Source: Dokdonella_A sp046347015
GTDB lineage: Bacteria > Pseudomonadota > Gammaproteobacteria > Xanthomonadales > Rhodanobacteraceae
Direction of reading: 5' to 3'
Assembly (NCBI GenBank): GCA_046347015.1
Contig: JAXMHA010000003.1
Coordinates: forward strand, 62,001 to 126,000
DNA length: 64,000 bases
In this document: positions 53,440-62,407 of the stretch, one piece after another
Layout of the letters: each line of letters opens with the position of its first letter
Numbering within the stretch: position 1 is the stretch's first letter
Program-made: the position numbers and the translations under genes
Notes under the pieces: generated by a model
Seen by the model: only the letters and a program-made list of their open reading frames with translations
Told to the model about the DNA's origin: nothing
Database searches by the model: none

Positions 53440-54531
53440 TCACGTATTCTCCACCACGATCTTCGGGAACGGGATCGCCTTGTTGCGCGCCCGCAGCGAC
53501 AACCGTGCGGTCGCGTTCCGCGCAATCTCCCGGTAGCGCTGCGCAATCGCCGATTCCGGCTCCGCCGCGACGGTCGGGTTGCCGGCATCGGTCTCCGCGC
53601 GGATGCGGATGTCGAGCGGAATCGAGCCGAGCAGCGGCACGCCGTATTGCGCCGCCATGCGTCCGCCACCGCCCTCGCCGAAGATGTGTTCCTCGTGCCC
53701 GCAGTTCGAGCAGACGTGGGTCGACATGTTCTCGACGATGCCGAGCACCGGCACCTTGACCTTGTCGAACATCGTCAACGACTTCTTCGCGTCGAGCAGC
53801 GCGATGTCCTGGGGCGTCGTCACGATCACCGCGCCCGACACCGGCACCCGCTGGCACAGCGTCAACTGGATGTCGCCGGTGCCCGGCGGCAGGTCGATGA
53901 CGAGGTAGTCGACCGCATCCCAGCTCGTGTCGCCGAGGAGTTGCTGCAGCGCCTGCGTCACCATCGGACCGCGCCAGATCATCGCGGTGTCCTCGGCGAT
54001 CAGGTAACCGATCGACATCACTTGCAGGCCGTGGCCGATCTTCGGCTCGATGTGCTTGCCGTCGCGCGTGTCCGGATGGCCCGCCGTCCCGGTCATCCGT
54101 GGCTGGCTCGGCCCGTAGATGTCGGCGTCGAGGATCCCCACGCGCGCGCCCTCGGCGACCAGCGCCAGCGCCAGGTTGACCGCCACCGTCGACTTGCCGA
54201 CGCCGCCCTTGCCGGACGCGACGGCGATGATGTTCTTGACGCCGGGCAGTGGACTCAGGCCTTGCTGCACCGCATGCGGCACCACGAGGCTCGTCACGCC
54301 GACCGTGGCGTGTCTGATCTCCGGGTCGGCTTCCAGCGCCCGCTTCACTTCGGTCGCCAGCGCCGCCTGCGTCGACAGCGCCGGATAGCCAAGGACCAGA
54401 TCGACGCTGACGTCGCCATCGGCAATGCCAATGCCATTCACCGCGCCGGCACCCACCAGATCGGCGCCGTGGTGCGGATCGATGATGCCGCCGAGGATTT
54501 CGCGGACGCGGGTTTCGGTGACTGCGGGCAT
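53440..54531 (-). CDS. apbC: Fe-S cluster carrier ATPase ApbC/Mrp
   Basis: This 363-residue protein has an N-terminal MIP18-like (DUF59) domain (about 1-90), the deviant Walker A GKGGVGKSTVAVNLAL, VDYLVIDLPPGTGDIQLTL, and the Fe-S-binding Cys pair in NMSTHVCSNCGHEEHIFGEG. It assembles and transfers [4Fe-4S] clusters. It diverges from the DUF2147 gene. Confidence 0.95.
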   Translation of the reverse strand: MPAVTETRVREILGGIIDPHHGADLVGAGAVNGIGIADGDVSVDLVLGYPALSTQAALATEVKRALEADPEIRHATVGVTSLVVPHAVQQGLSPLPGVKNIIAVASGKGGVGKSTVAVNLALALVAEGARVGILDADIYGPSQPRMTGTAGHPDTRDGKHIEPKIGHGLQVMSIGYLIAEDTAMIWRGPMVTQALQQLLGDTSWDAVDYLVIDLPPGTGDIQLTLCQRVPVSGAVIVTTPQDIALLDAKKSLTMFDKVKVPVLGIVENMSTHVCSNCGHEEHIFGEGGGGRMAAQYGVPLLGSIPLDIRIRAETDAGNPTVAAEPESAIAQRYREIARNATARLSLRARNKAIPFPKIVVENT

Positions 54532-54659
54532 GGAACGGAAGGGTGTTCGTGATGCGGCCCCCGATTATGCCAGAGCACCGATCCGTGGCCCCTGACATCG
54601 AGGCTTGACCCGCGCCGTGCCAGCGTGCAGGCTTGGCCCGGCCACAACGGAGTCCCGCC

Positions 54660-55112
54660 ATGCGCCCCGCATTCCGTTCCGCATTGCTCGCCGTCGCGCT
54701 GCTGCTGCCGAGCGCGTTCGCATTCGCCGCCAACGACTCGCCCGTCGGCACCTGGACCCAGGTCGACGACGAGACCGGCAAGCCGAAGTCGATCATCGAG
54801 ATCAGCCAGGGTTCCGACGGCACGTTGCAAGGCGTCGTCAAGGAAGTCCTGTTTTCCGACCAGGGCCCGCACCCGGTCTGCAAGGAGTGTGAAGGCGAGC
54901 GCAAGGACAAGCCGGTCGAGGGCATGACGATCCTGTGGGGCGTCAAGCAGGACGGCGACGTGTGGGACGGCGGCGAAATCCTCGACCCGCACAACGGCAA
55001 GACCTACCGGGTCAAGCTGAAACTGGCCGACGGCGGCGCGAAGCTCGACGTGCGCGGTTACGTTGGCTTCTCGCTGCTCGGCCGCACGCAGACCTGGGTG
55101 CGCAAGGACTGA
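54660..55112 (+). CDS. DUF2147 family exported protein
   Basis: The predicted 150-residue protein has a signal peptide (ALLAVALLLPSAFAFA). The mature DUF2147 lipocalin-like domain follows: SPVGTWTQVDDETGKPKSII, GTLQGVVKEVLF, CKECEGERKDKPVEGM, WDGGEILDPHNGKTYRVK, and GYVGFSLLGRTQTWVR. The family is periplasmic and of unknown function. Confidence 0.9.
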   Translation: MRPAFRSALLAVALLLPSAFAFAANDSPVGTWTQVDDETGKPKSIIEISQGSDGTLQGVVKEVLFSDQGPHPVCKECEGERKDKPVEGMTILWGVKQDGDVWDGGEILDPHNGKTYRVKLKLADGGAKLDVRGYVGFSLLGRTQTWVRKD

Positions 55113-55246
55113 CGCCGGCGAGGCGTTTCCCGTGCCGGGAATGCAGGCTCGGCACCACCGGAACCGGACGATGACGAGGTAGCGCGAGGCAGCCGGCTTG
55201 CGCGCGCGTGTGATAATCGTCGCACCGAGCGCAGAAATCGCAGTCC

Positions 55247-57379
55247 ATGTCCCGCGAGATCCTTGTCACCCACGCCCTGCCGTACGCGAACGGCCCGTTG
55301 CACATCGGGCACCTGCTCGGCTACATCCAGGCGGACATCTGGGTGCGCGCGCGGCGGATGGCGGGCGATACCGTGCACTTCGTCGCCGCCGACGACGTGC
55401 ACGGCACGCCGATCATGCTCGCGGCCGAAAAGGCGGGCGTGACGCCCGAGGCCTTCATCGGTGGCATCTACGACAGCCACGTCCGCGACTTCAAGGCGTT
55501 CGGCATCGACCACGACTTCTACTACACGACGCACTCGCCCGAGAACCGCGAACTCGCCGAACAGGTCTACCGGCGCCTGCGCGACGGCGGCCACATCGCT
55601 TCGCGCTCGATCCGCCAGCTCTACGACCCGGTGCGCCGGATGTTCCTGCCCGACCGTTACGTCAAGGGCATCTGTCCGAACTGCGGCACGCCGGACCAGT
55701 ACGGTGACAATTGCGAGAACTGCGGTGCAACGTACGCGCCGACCGACCTTCGCGAACCGCGCTCGGTGCTGTCGGGAGCGACGCCGGAGCTGCGCGATTC
55801 GGAGCACTACTTCTTCAAGGTCGGTGACTTCGCGGCGATGCTGCGCGACTGGCTCGCCGGCCGCCTGACCCATGGCGATCCGGTCGTGCACCCGTCGGTC
55901 GCGGCCAAGCTCCGGGAATGGCTCGACGCCGAAGGCGGCGTGCGCGACTGGGACATTTCGCGCGATGCGCCGTATTTCGGTTTCCCGATCCCGGATGCGC
56001 CCGGGAAGTTCTTCTACGTCTGGCTCGACGCGCCGATCGGCTACCTCGCGAGTTTCAGGAAGTACTGCGCGAGCGACGCCGGCACAAAGGCGGGCCTCGA
56101 CGCGTCGTCGTTCGACGCGTTCATGCAGGTCGCCGACCCGCGATTCGACCCGGACGCCGAGATGCACCATTTCCTCGGCAAGGACATCGTCAATTTCCAT
56201 GGCCTGTTCTGGCCCGCGATGTTGCAAGGCGCGGGTTTGCGCACGCCGAACGCGCTGTACGTCAACGGCTATCTCACCGTCAACGGCGAGAAGATGTCGA
56301 AGTCCCGCGGCACCTTCGTGATGGCACGGACCTACCTCGACGCCGGCCTCGACGCGGACCACCTGCGCTACTACTTCGCGACGATGCTGACCGCGGCACC
56401 GACCGACGTCGACCTCGACCTCAAGGCATTCGCGGATCGCGTCAACTCGCACCTCGTCGGCAAGTGGGTCAACCTCGCCAGCCGCTGCGCCGGGTTCGTG
56501 CACAAGTTCTTCGACGGCCGTCTCGCCGAGTCGCTGCCCGCGGCCGAACGCGCGATGCATGACGCGGCGGCGGCGAAACTCGCCGGCTGCGCGGAGCTGT
56601 ACCGTACCTGCGACTTTGCCGGTGTCGCACGTCTGATCGTCGAGGTTGCCGACGAAGCGAACGCGTATGTCGCAGCGAAGGCGCCGTGGCAGCTGGCGAA
56701 GGACGGGGCCCGCCGCGACGAGCTGCACGCCGTCTGCACGCTTGCGCTGAACTGGTTCCGCCTGCTGTCGATCTGGCTGGCGCCGGTCGTGCCGGTGATC
56801 GCAGCCCGCGCCCGCGACTTCCTTGCCGACGACTGGACGCGCTTCGATGCGGCGGCATCGCCCCTGTTCGGTTCGCGCATTGCCGCGTTTTCGACCCTCA
56901 CCGCGCGCATCGAACCCCGGCAGATCGAAACGATGATCGAAGCCACGAAGGAATCCACCCCGCCGACGCACACCGCATCGGCACCGGCCCCCGCACCGGC
57001 GGCTGGCAAACACGGCACGGCGGGCTCCAATCCGCCGGATGCCACCGCGGCAATCTCGATCGACGACTTCGCGAAGCTCGACCTGCGGATCGGCAAGGTC
57101 ATCGCGTGCGAGTTCGTCGACGGCTCCGACAAATTGCTGCGCTTCGAACTCGATGCCGGCGAGCTCGGCACGCGCCAGATTTTTTCCGGCATCAAGGCCG
57201 CCTATCCGGAACCCGGGAAGCTGGTCGGGCGACGTGTCGTGTTCATCGCGAATCTTGCGCCACGCAAGATGCGCTTCGGCACCAGTGACGGCATGATCCT
57301 GTCCGCGGGCAGCAGCGGGGCGGAGCTGTTCCTGCTCGACGCGGATCCGGGCGCACAGCCCGGCATGCCGGTGAAATGA
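55247..57379 (+). CDS. metG: methionyl-tRNA synthetase
   Basis: This 710-residue class I synthetase has the HIGH motif (PLHIGHLLGY), a zinc knuckle (CPNCGTPDQYGDNCENCG), KMSKS (GEKMSKSRGTF), the anticodon-binding helical domain, and a C-terminal tRNA-binding dimerisation domain (FAKLDLRIGKVIACEFVDG). It charges initiator and elongator tRNA-Met. Its stop overlaps the start of the rnfB-like gene by four bases. Confidence 0.96.
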   Translation: MSREILVTHALPYANGPLHIGHLLGYIQADIWVRARRMAGDTVHFVAADDVHGTPIMLAAEKAGVTPEAFIGGIYDSHVRDFKAFGIDHDFYYTTHSPENRELAEQVYRRLRDGGHIASRSIRQLYDPVRRMFLPDRYVKGICPNCGTPDQYGDNCENCGATYAPTDLREPRSVLSGATPELRDSEHYFFKVGDFAAMLRDWLAGRLTHGDPVVHPSVAAKLREWLDAEGGVRDWDISRDAPYFGFPIPDAPGKFFYVWLDAPIGYLASFRKYCASDAGTKAGLDASSFDAFMQVADPRFDPDAEMHHFLGKDIVNFHGLFWPAMLQGAGLRTPNALYVNGYLTVNGEKMSKSRGTFVMARTYLDAGLDADHLRYYFATMLTAAPTDVDLDLKAFADRVNSHLVGKWVNLASRCAGFVHKFFDGRLAESLPAAERAMHDAAAAKLAGCAELYRTCDFAGVARLIVEVADEANAYVAAKAPWQLAKDGARRDELHAVCTLALNWFRLLSIWLAPVVPVIAARARDFLADDWTRFDAAASPLFGSRIAAFSTLTARIEPRQIETMIEATKESTPPTHTASAPAPAPAAGKHGTAGSNPPDATAAISIDDFAKLDLRIGKVIACEFVDGSDKLLRFELDAGELGTRQIFSGIKAAYPEPGKLVGRRVVFIANLAPRKMRFGTSDGMILSAGSSGAELFLLDADPGAQPGMPVK

Positions 57380-58044
57380 GCGTCGCGACGCCCGTCTCGC
57401 CCCGATCCGCCGCGGCCGATGCCGCGACGGCATCGATCGACCGCATCGATGCGCTGCTGCCGCAGACCCAGTGCGGCGGCTGCGGTTATCCGACCTGCCG
57501 TGAATACGCCTGCGCGATCGTCACCGAAGGGGTCGCATTGAATCGCTGCGCGCCAGGCGGAGCGGACGGCATCGCGGCGCTCGCGGCGCTGCTCGGGCGT
57601 CCGGTGTTGCCGCTCGATGCCCGCTTCGGGACCGAGCAGCCGCCGACGGTCGCATGCATCGACGAAGACGCCTGCATTGGCTGCACGAAGTGCATCGTCG
57701 CGTGCCCGCTCGACGCGATCGTCGGCGCGGCCAAACGCATGCACACCGTCATCGCCGACGCCTGCAGCGGCTGCGGACTGTGCCTGCCACCCTGCCCGGT
57801 CGATTGCATCGTCTTGGTGGCGACCGGCGCGCGCCCGCTGCCGCGCGACGAGGTACTGGACCGGGCGGCACGATTTCGCCAACGCTGGTCCGCGCATGTT
57901 GCGCGCCTGGCCCGCCCGCGCCGGCCACGCGACCCCGTGCCGATGGCGCCCTCGCCCACGCCGGCGACGATCACGCGCGAGGCCGTACTGGCGGCCGTCG
58001 CGCGCGGCAAGGCGAAGTGGTCGCGGCGCCGGTCCCCGGCATGA
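57376..58044 (+). CDS. rnfB: RnfB-like electron transport ferredoxin subunit
   Basis: This 222-residue protein has the RnfB Fe-S domain (QTQCGGCGYPTCREYACAI, four Cys) followed by a two-[4Fe-4S] ferredoxin domain (CIGCTKCIVACPLDAI and CSGCGLCLPPCPVDCI). It lacks the N-terminal membrane anchor of canonical RnfB. No other rnf genes are next to it; the same gene lies between metG and nth in Xanthomonadales. It overlaps both neighbours by four bases, so metG-rnfB-nth form a tight operon. Confidence 0.88.
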   Translation: MSVATPVSPRSAAADAATASIDRIDALLPQTQCGGCGYPTCREYACAIVTEGVALNRCAPGGADGIAALAALLGRPVLPLDARFGTEQPPTVACIDEDACIGCTKCIVACPLDAIVGAAKRMHTVIADACSGCGLCLPPCPVDCIVLVATGARPLPRDEVLDRAARFRQRWSAHVARLARPRRPRDPVPMAPSPTPATITREAVLAAVARGKAKWSRRRSPA

Positions 58045-58724
58045 AGCCGACCGACGTCGTCGAATTGTTCCGGCGGTTGCGCGCGATCAATCCGGAGCCG
58101 GCCACCGAACTCGCTTACCGCAGTCCGTTCGAGTTGCTCGTCGCGGTGATCCTGTCGGCGCAGGCCACCGATGTCAGCGTCAACAAGGTTACTGCGCGGT
58201 TGTTCAAGGTCGCGCGCACGCCGCGGGCGATCGTCGATCTCGGCGAGCGCCGCCTGAAGCGTCATATCGCGTCGATCGGCCTTTGCAACAGCAAGGCGCG
58301 GCACATCGTCGTGATGGCGGCGCAGCTCCTCGAACGCCATGGCGGCAAGGTGCCGCGCACGCGCGCCGAGCTCGAGGCGCTGCCCGGCGTCGGCCGCAAG
58401 ACGGCCAACGTGATCCTCAACACCGTGTTCGACGAACCGGTCATCGCGGTCGACACGCACATCTTCCGCGTCGCGAACCGTACCGGCCTCGCGCGCGGAC
58501 GCACCGTGCGCGCCGTCGAGGATCGACTGATGCGGGTCGTGCCGGAGGAGTTCCGCCACGGTGCGCACCACTGGCTGATCCTGCACGGCCGTCATGTCTG
58601 CACCGCCCGCAAACCGCATTGCCCGGAATGCCCGATCGCGGATCTTTGCGCCTGGCCGTACAAGACGCTGCCCGACGACGCGACGCCGCCGTCGCGTGGC
58701 CGGCGCACACCGCGGGGACGCTGA
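58041..58724 (+). CDS. nth: endonuclease III
   Basis: The predicted 227-residue protein carries the HhH-GPD set: LSAQATDVSVNKVT, the hairpin LPGVGRKTANVILN, catalytic Asp in VDTHIFRVANRTG, and the C-terminal cluster C-x6-C-x2-C-x5-C in CTARKPHCPECPIADLC for one [4Fe-4S]. It removes oxidised pyrimidines and cuts abasic sites. The last 15 residues are a basic, non-conserved tail. ATG 58041 overlaps the rnfB stop. Confidence 0.95.
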   Translation: MKPTDVVELFRRLRAINPEPATELAYRSPFELLVAVILSAQATDVSVNKVTARLFKVARTPRAIVDLGERRLKRHIASIGLCNSKARHIVVMAAQLLERHGGKVPRTRAELEALPGVGRKTANVILNTVFDEPVIAVDTHIFRVANRTGLARGRTVRAVEDRLMRVVPEEFRHGAHHWLILHGRHVCTARKPHCPECPIADLCAWPYKTLPDDATPPSRGRRTPRGR

Positions 58725-58796
58725 TCCCGTACTTCACCCGGTTGCACCCGGAGCTGCTTCCTCGCGAGGTTCCTCGACGCATTGGTACCCGCGGCC

Positions 58797-58836
58797 TTGG
58801 AATCACCCGCGACGATGCCTATCATCGGTTCGATAG
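58797..58836 (+). promoter_or_regulatory. candidate oxyR promoter with overlapping operator palindrome
   Basis: A TTGGAA -35 element (58797-58802) and TATCAT -10 element (58820-58825) are separated by exactly 17 bp. An inverted repeat CTATC-N8-GATAG (58819-58823 and 58832-58836) overlaps the -10 and probable start site about 25 bases before ATG 58859. The position suits autorepression by a LysR-type regulator. The spacing of the half sites does not match the classical OxyR box. Confidence 0.5.
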
Positions 58837-58858
58837 CTTGCTTGAATGGACGGCGCCG

Positions 58859-59845
58859 ATGAACCTGCGGGACCTCCAGTACCTCGTCGCCCTCGCCGAC
58901 CACCGGCACTTCGGCCGTGCCGCCGAGGCCAGCTTCGTCAGCCAGCCGACCCTCTCGACGCAGATCCGCAAGATCGAGGACGAACTCGGCGTCACCCTGG
59001 TCGAACGGACGCCGCGACGCGTGCTGCTGACGCCGGTCGGCCACGAAATCGTCGCCCGCGCGCGCAACGCACTGCACGAAGTCGAAGCCATCCGGACGCT
59101 GGCCCGCCGCACCCGCGATCCGGAAGCGGTGACCGTGCGCCTCGGCATCTTCCCGACGCTCGGTCCGTACCTCCTTCCGCACGTCGTGCCGCCGATCCGC
59201 AAGCGTTTCCCGCGCCTCGAACTGCTTCTGGTCGAGGAGAAGACGGAAGTCCTGCTGCAGCAGTTGCGCGAAGGCCGGCTCGATGCCTGCGTCCTCGCGC
59301 TGCCGGTGCATGACGACCAGTTGCACCAGCACTTCCTGTTCGAGGAACCGTTCGTGCTGGCCGTTCCCGGCGGACACCCGCTGGCGCGGCGGCAACGCCT
59401 GCAACTCGAGGATCTCGCCGAGCAGCGGCTGCTGCTGCTCGAGGATGGCCATTGCCTGCGCGACCAGGCGCTCGCGGTGTGCAAGCTTTCCGGCGCCGGG
59501 GAAGTCACCGGTTTTCGCGCTACCAGCCTCGAGACGCTGCGCCAAATGGTGGCTGCCGAGGTCGGCGTGACGCTGTTGCCGACGCTGGCCGTCAAACCAC
59601 CCGTGGCGACGTCGACCGACATTCGCCTGATCGAATTCAAGGGCCACGCCCCGAGCCGGCGCATCGCGATGGTGTGGCGCAAGAGCTCGGCCTTGTCCGC
59701 CGTGCTCGAACAACTTGCCAAGGTCATTGGAGGCTTGCGCGCCGGCCTGCTCGACCCCCACCCGGCGTGCGGGGATACCGGCGGCAGGCGCGGCTTGAGT
59801 CGTGCCGCGCCATCGGGTACGGTGGCCGGCAGGCAGCCGCGTTGA
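58859..59845 (+). CDS. oxyR: LysR-type peroxide sensor OxyR
   Basis: This 328-residue protein has an N-terminal winged helix (MNLRDLQYLVALADHRHFGR) and a regulatory domain. The redox cysteines fall at Cys199 (GHCLRDQAL) and Cys208, the same numbers as in E. coli OxyR, followed by FRATSLETLRQMVAAEVG. Peroxide forms a disulfide between them and converts the tetramer to an activator. The last 25 residues extend past the usual end. Candidate binding sites lie upstream of the rubrerythrin and nitrobindin-like genes. Confidence 0.94.
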   Translation: MNLRDLQYLVALADHRHFGRAAEASFVSQPTLSTQIRKIEDELGVTLVERTPRRVLLTPVGHEIVARARNALHEVEAIRTLARRTRDPEAVTVRLGIFPTLGPYLLPHVVPPIRKRFPRLELLLVEEKTEVLLQQLREGRLDACVLALPVHDDQLHQHFLFEEPFVLAVPGGHPLARRQRLQLEDLAEQRLLLLEDGHCLRDQALAVCKLSGAGEVTGFRATSLETLRQMVAAEVGVTLLPTLAVKPPVATSTDIRLIEFKGHAPSRRIAMVWRKSSALSAVLEQLAKVIGGLRAGLLDPHPACGDTGGRRGLSRAAPSGTVAGRQPR

Positions 59846-59865
59846 CGGGCGGCCGCCCTTTTTCC

Positions 59866-60276
59866 ATGGAATCGAATGACGGAACGCCCGTGACCAAGCC
59901 AGCGCCCGAAATCACGATGTCGTCGGTGGATGTCGAACGGCTCGACCCATTGCTGGATCTGCCGGCCAACCGCGACCAGCCTACGGTGCGGGCGCTCCGC
60001 GCCGAGATCGACCGCGCGAAGATCGTCGACCCGGCGGATCTCCCGGCCGATGTCGTCACGATGAACTCCACCGCGGTCGTCGTCGACGAAACCAGCGGCG
60101 CCCGGCACGAGCTGACGCTCGTTTACCCTCGCGACACCGACGGGACGCCCGGCAAGGTGTCGATCCTCGCCCCGGTCGGCAGCGCGATGCTCGGCATGCG
60201 TGCCGGCCAGTCGATCGACTGGCCGATGCCGGACGGCCGCCGCGCGCGCTTGCGCATCCTCGACGTCCGGCACTGA
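59866..60276 (+). CDS. rnk: nucleoside diphosphate kinase regulator Rnk (GreA/GreB-like C-terminal domain)
   Basis: The predicted 136-residue protein has a short N-terminal coiled coil and a GreA/GreB C-terminal FKBP-like domain (VVTMNSTAVVVDETSGARHE, VSILAPVGSAMLGMRAGQSI). This fits Rnk, which binds RNA polymerase and competes with Gre factors. It starts 20 bases after oxyR on the same strand. A GTG nine codons later is a possible alternative start. Confidence 0.85.
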   Translation: MESNDGTPVTKPAPEITMSSVDVERLDPLLDLPANRDQPTVRALRAEIDRAKIVDPADLPADVVTMNSTAVVVDETSGARHELTLVYPRDTDGTPGKVSILAPVGSAMLGMRAGQSIDWPMPDGRRARLRILDVRH

Positions 60277-60324
60277 TCCTTCCCGCGGCGTGTGCCGCGC
60301 CGCGCCATCGGCGGTACCACGGCC

Positions 60325-60361
60325 ATAGCCGTACTCGATCGCCGCGATCGAACCAATCGAT
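60325..60361 (+). promoter_or_regulatory. candidate OxyR box upstream of rubrerythrin
   Basis: Four quarter sites ATAG, CGAT, ATCG and CGAT are separated by exactly seven bases each, the spacing of the OxyR motif ATAG-N7-CTAT-N7-ATAG-N7-CTAT. Matches are 4, 3, 3 and 3 of 4. A perfect 17-bp palindrome (60335-60351) lies inside. The box abuts a weak -35 (60362-60367) placed 17 bp before TAGGAT (60385-60390), the layout of OxyR-activated promoters. Confidence 0.5.
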
Positions 60362-60449
60362 TTCCCTGCGCCGCTGCCGGGCGCTAGGATGATGCACGGA
60401 ATATGCAACCATGGATGTCCCGATCAACCCCCACCTGCGAGGTGTCGTC

Positions 60450-60869
60450 ATGGGAAACCTGAAGGGCAGCAAGACCGAGCAGAACCTCAAGGACGCGTTT
60501 GCCGGCGAATCGATGGCCAACCGCCGATATCTGTATTTCGCATCCAAGGCGGACGTCGAAGGCTACAACGACGTGTCGACCGTGTTTCGCTCGACCGCGG
60601 AAGGTGAAACCGGCCACGCGCACGGGCACCTCGAGTACCTCGAAGCGACCGGCGATCCCGCCACCGGGCTCCCGTTCGGCGAGACCCGCGCGAACCTGAA
60701 GAGCGCGATCGCGGGCGAAACCCACGAATACACCGACATGTACCCCGGCATGGCCAAGTCCGCGCGCGAGGAAGGTTTCGACGAAATCGCCGACTGGTTC
60801 GAGACGCTGGCCAAGGCCGAGCGTTCGCACGCGAACCGGTTCACCAAGGCGCTCAACGACCTCGGGTAA
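60450..60869 (+). CDS. rubrerythrin (diiron peroxidase)
   Basis: ATG 60450 follows GAGG by seven bases and gives 139 residues. The erythrin-type diiron ligands are visible as FAGESMANRRY, ETGHAHGHLEYL, AGETHEYTDMYPGMA and KAERSHANRF (E-x2-H pairs). The C-terminal rubredoxin domain of classical rubrerythrin is missing. It reduces hydrogen peroxide with electrons from a partner, possibly the Fe-S protein encoded next. Confidence 0.9.
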   Translation: MGNLKGSKTEQNLKDAFAGESMANRRYLYFASKADVEGYNDVSTVFRSTAEGETGHAHGHLEYLEATGDPATGLPFGETRANLKSAIAGETHEYTDMYPGMAKSAREEGFDEIADWFETLAKAERSHANRFTKALNDLG

Positions 60870-60885
60870 GGGTCGCCGGCAGCCG

Positions 60886-60903
60886 CGGGCACGCCGGTGC
60901 CCG
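60886..60903 (+). terminator. intercistronic hairpin after rubrerythrin
   Basis: A perfect 7-bp stem CGGGCAC/GTGCCCG with a GCCG tetraloop lies 17 bases after the rubrerythrin stop. No U-tract follows, so it is more likely an mRNA-stabilising or attenuating hairpin, which would allow higher rubrerythrin than Fe-S protein levels. Confidence 0.4.
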
Positions 60904-61059
60904 TGGATGGCGCGGCGGGGCCGCACGCAATGGCCACGGCTCGCGGCACCGGCACTCCACCCCGCGCGTCCCGGCGCGTGCCGGCCATCCCGCCATTGGC
61001 GTTCCGGCCAACCGTGGTCCGGTGGCGTGTCGACGATCGATTGAACAGGCGGAACCGGC

Positions 61060-62403
61060 ATGGCAACGGAAACGACCGGCTTGCGTGAAGGCAATCTCGA
61101 GGCTCCCACGCGGCATCCGTTGGGGCAGGCGGAACCCGCCTTCCGGGATCACGCCGCGCTCGACAAGGAGCTGGAGCGCGTCTTCGGGATCTGCCACGGC
61201 TGCCGCCGCTGCGTCAGCCTGTGCCACGCGTTCCCGACCTTGTTCGACCTGATCGACAACTCGTCGACGCTGGAGGTCGATGGCGTCGCGAAGGCCGACT
61301 ACCCGAAGGTCGTCGAGCAGTGCTACCTCTGCGACCTGTGCTACCAGACCAAGTGCCCGTACGTGCCACCGCATCCGTGGAACGTGGACTTTCCGCACCT
61401 GATGCTGCGCGCCAAGGCCGTCGCGTTCCGCGACGACGGCGTCGACCTCGGCCGCAAGATCCTGTCGAGCACCACCACGGTGGGCCGGATGGCGGCCATG
61501 CCGGTCGTCGCGGAGGCGATCAACGCGCTGAACCACAACAAGCTGGCCCGCAAGCTGCTCGACGCGACGCTGCACGTCCATCCCGACGCGCGCGTCCCCG
61601 CGTACACCCACCCGCGCGCCCGCAAGCGCCTGAAGGCGCTCACCGGCAGCGGCGTGGCGCAGGCCGCCGGCCGCACGACCGGCAAGGTCGCGATCTTCGC
61701 CACCTGCTACTGCGACACGGTCTTGCCGGCCGTGGTCGAGGATCTCGCCGCGGTGCTCGGGCACAACGGCATCGTGGCCAGGCTTGTCGCGAAAGAAGCC
61801 TGCTGCGGCATGCCGAAACTCGAGCTCGGCGACCTCGATGCGATCGACCGGTACAAGCGCACCAACATCCCCGTGCTGGCCGACGCGGTGCGCGACGGCT
61901 TCGACCTGACCGCGGCGATCCCGTCGTGCGTCCTGATGTTCAAGCAGGAATTGCCGCTGCTCTATCCGGACGACGCCGACGTGCAGCTGGTCCGCAAGGC
62001 ATTCTTCGACCCGTTCGAGTACCTGATGGAGCGCCACCACGCCGGGCTCCTGAAGACCGATTTCAGGAATCCGCTCGGCAAGCTCGCCTGGCACGTTGCC
62101 TGCCACCAGCGGGTGCAGAAGATCGGACCGAAGACGCGCGAGATCCTGTCGCTCGTGCCGGAAACCGAAATCACGACGATCGAGCGTTGCTCCGGGCACG
62201 ATGGCACGTACGGCGTTCGCACCGAAACCTATCCGCTGGCCCGCAAACTGGCGAAACCGGTCGAGGCGCGCATCACCCAGTCGGGCGCACCGGTCCTCAC
62301 CAGTGACTGCCCGATGGCGGGCGCGCACCTCGCGCACGGGCTGGAAGATGCGCCGCCGGCGACCCACCCCGTGTCGCTGCTGCGGCACGCCTACGGAATC
62401 TGA
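61060..62403 (+). CDS. Fe-S oxidoreductase (HdrD/GlpC-like) with two [4Fe-4S] and CCG motifs
   Basis: This 447-residue protein has two ferredoxin-type clusters (CHGCRRCVSLCHAF and CYLCDLCYQTKCPY). Two CCG-type domains follow, one recognisable at VAKEACCGMPKLELGD and the second at ERCSGHDGTYGVRTE. Such proteins pass electrons between flavins or quinols and partner enzymes. In this genus-level context it lies between rubrerythrin and DUF3501 and may supply electrons for peroxide reduction. AGGCGGAACCGGC precedes the ATG. Confidence 0.9.
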   Translation: MATETTGLREGNLEAPTRHPLGQAEPAFRDHAALDKELERVFGICHGCRRCVSLCHAFPTLFDLIDNSSTLEVDGVAKADYPKVVEQCYLCDLCYQTKCPYVPPHPWNVDFPHLMLRAKAVAFRDDGVDLGRKILSSTTTVGRMAAMPVVAEAINALNHNKLARKLLDATLHVHPDARVPAYTHPRARKRLKALTGSGVAQAAGRTTGKVAIFATCYCDTVLPAVVEDLAAVLGHNGIVARLVAKEACCGMPKLELGDLDAIDRYKRTNIPVLADAVRDGFDLTAAIPSCVLMFKQELPLLYPDDADVQLVRKAFFDPFEYLMERHHAGLLKTDFRNPLGKLAWHVACHQRVQKIGPKTREILSLVPETEITTIERCSGHDGTYGVRTETYPLARKLAKPVEARITQSGAPVLTSDCPMAGAHLAHGLEDAPPATHPVSLLRHAYGI

Positions 62404-62407
62404 CGCC

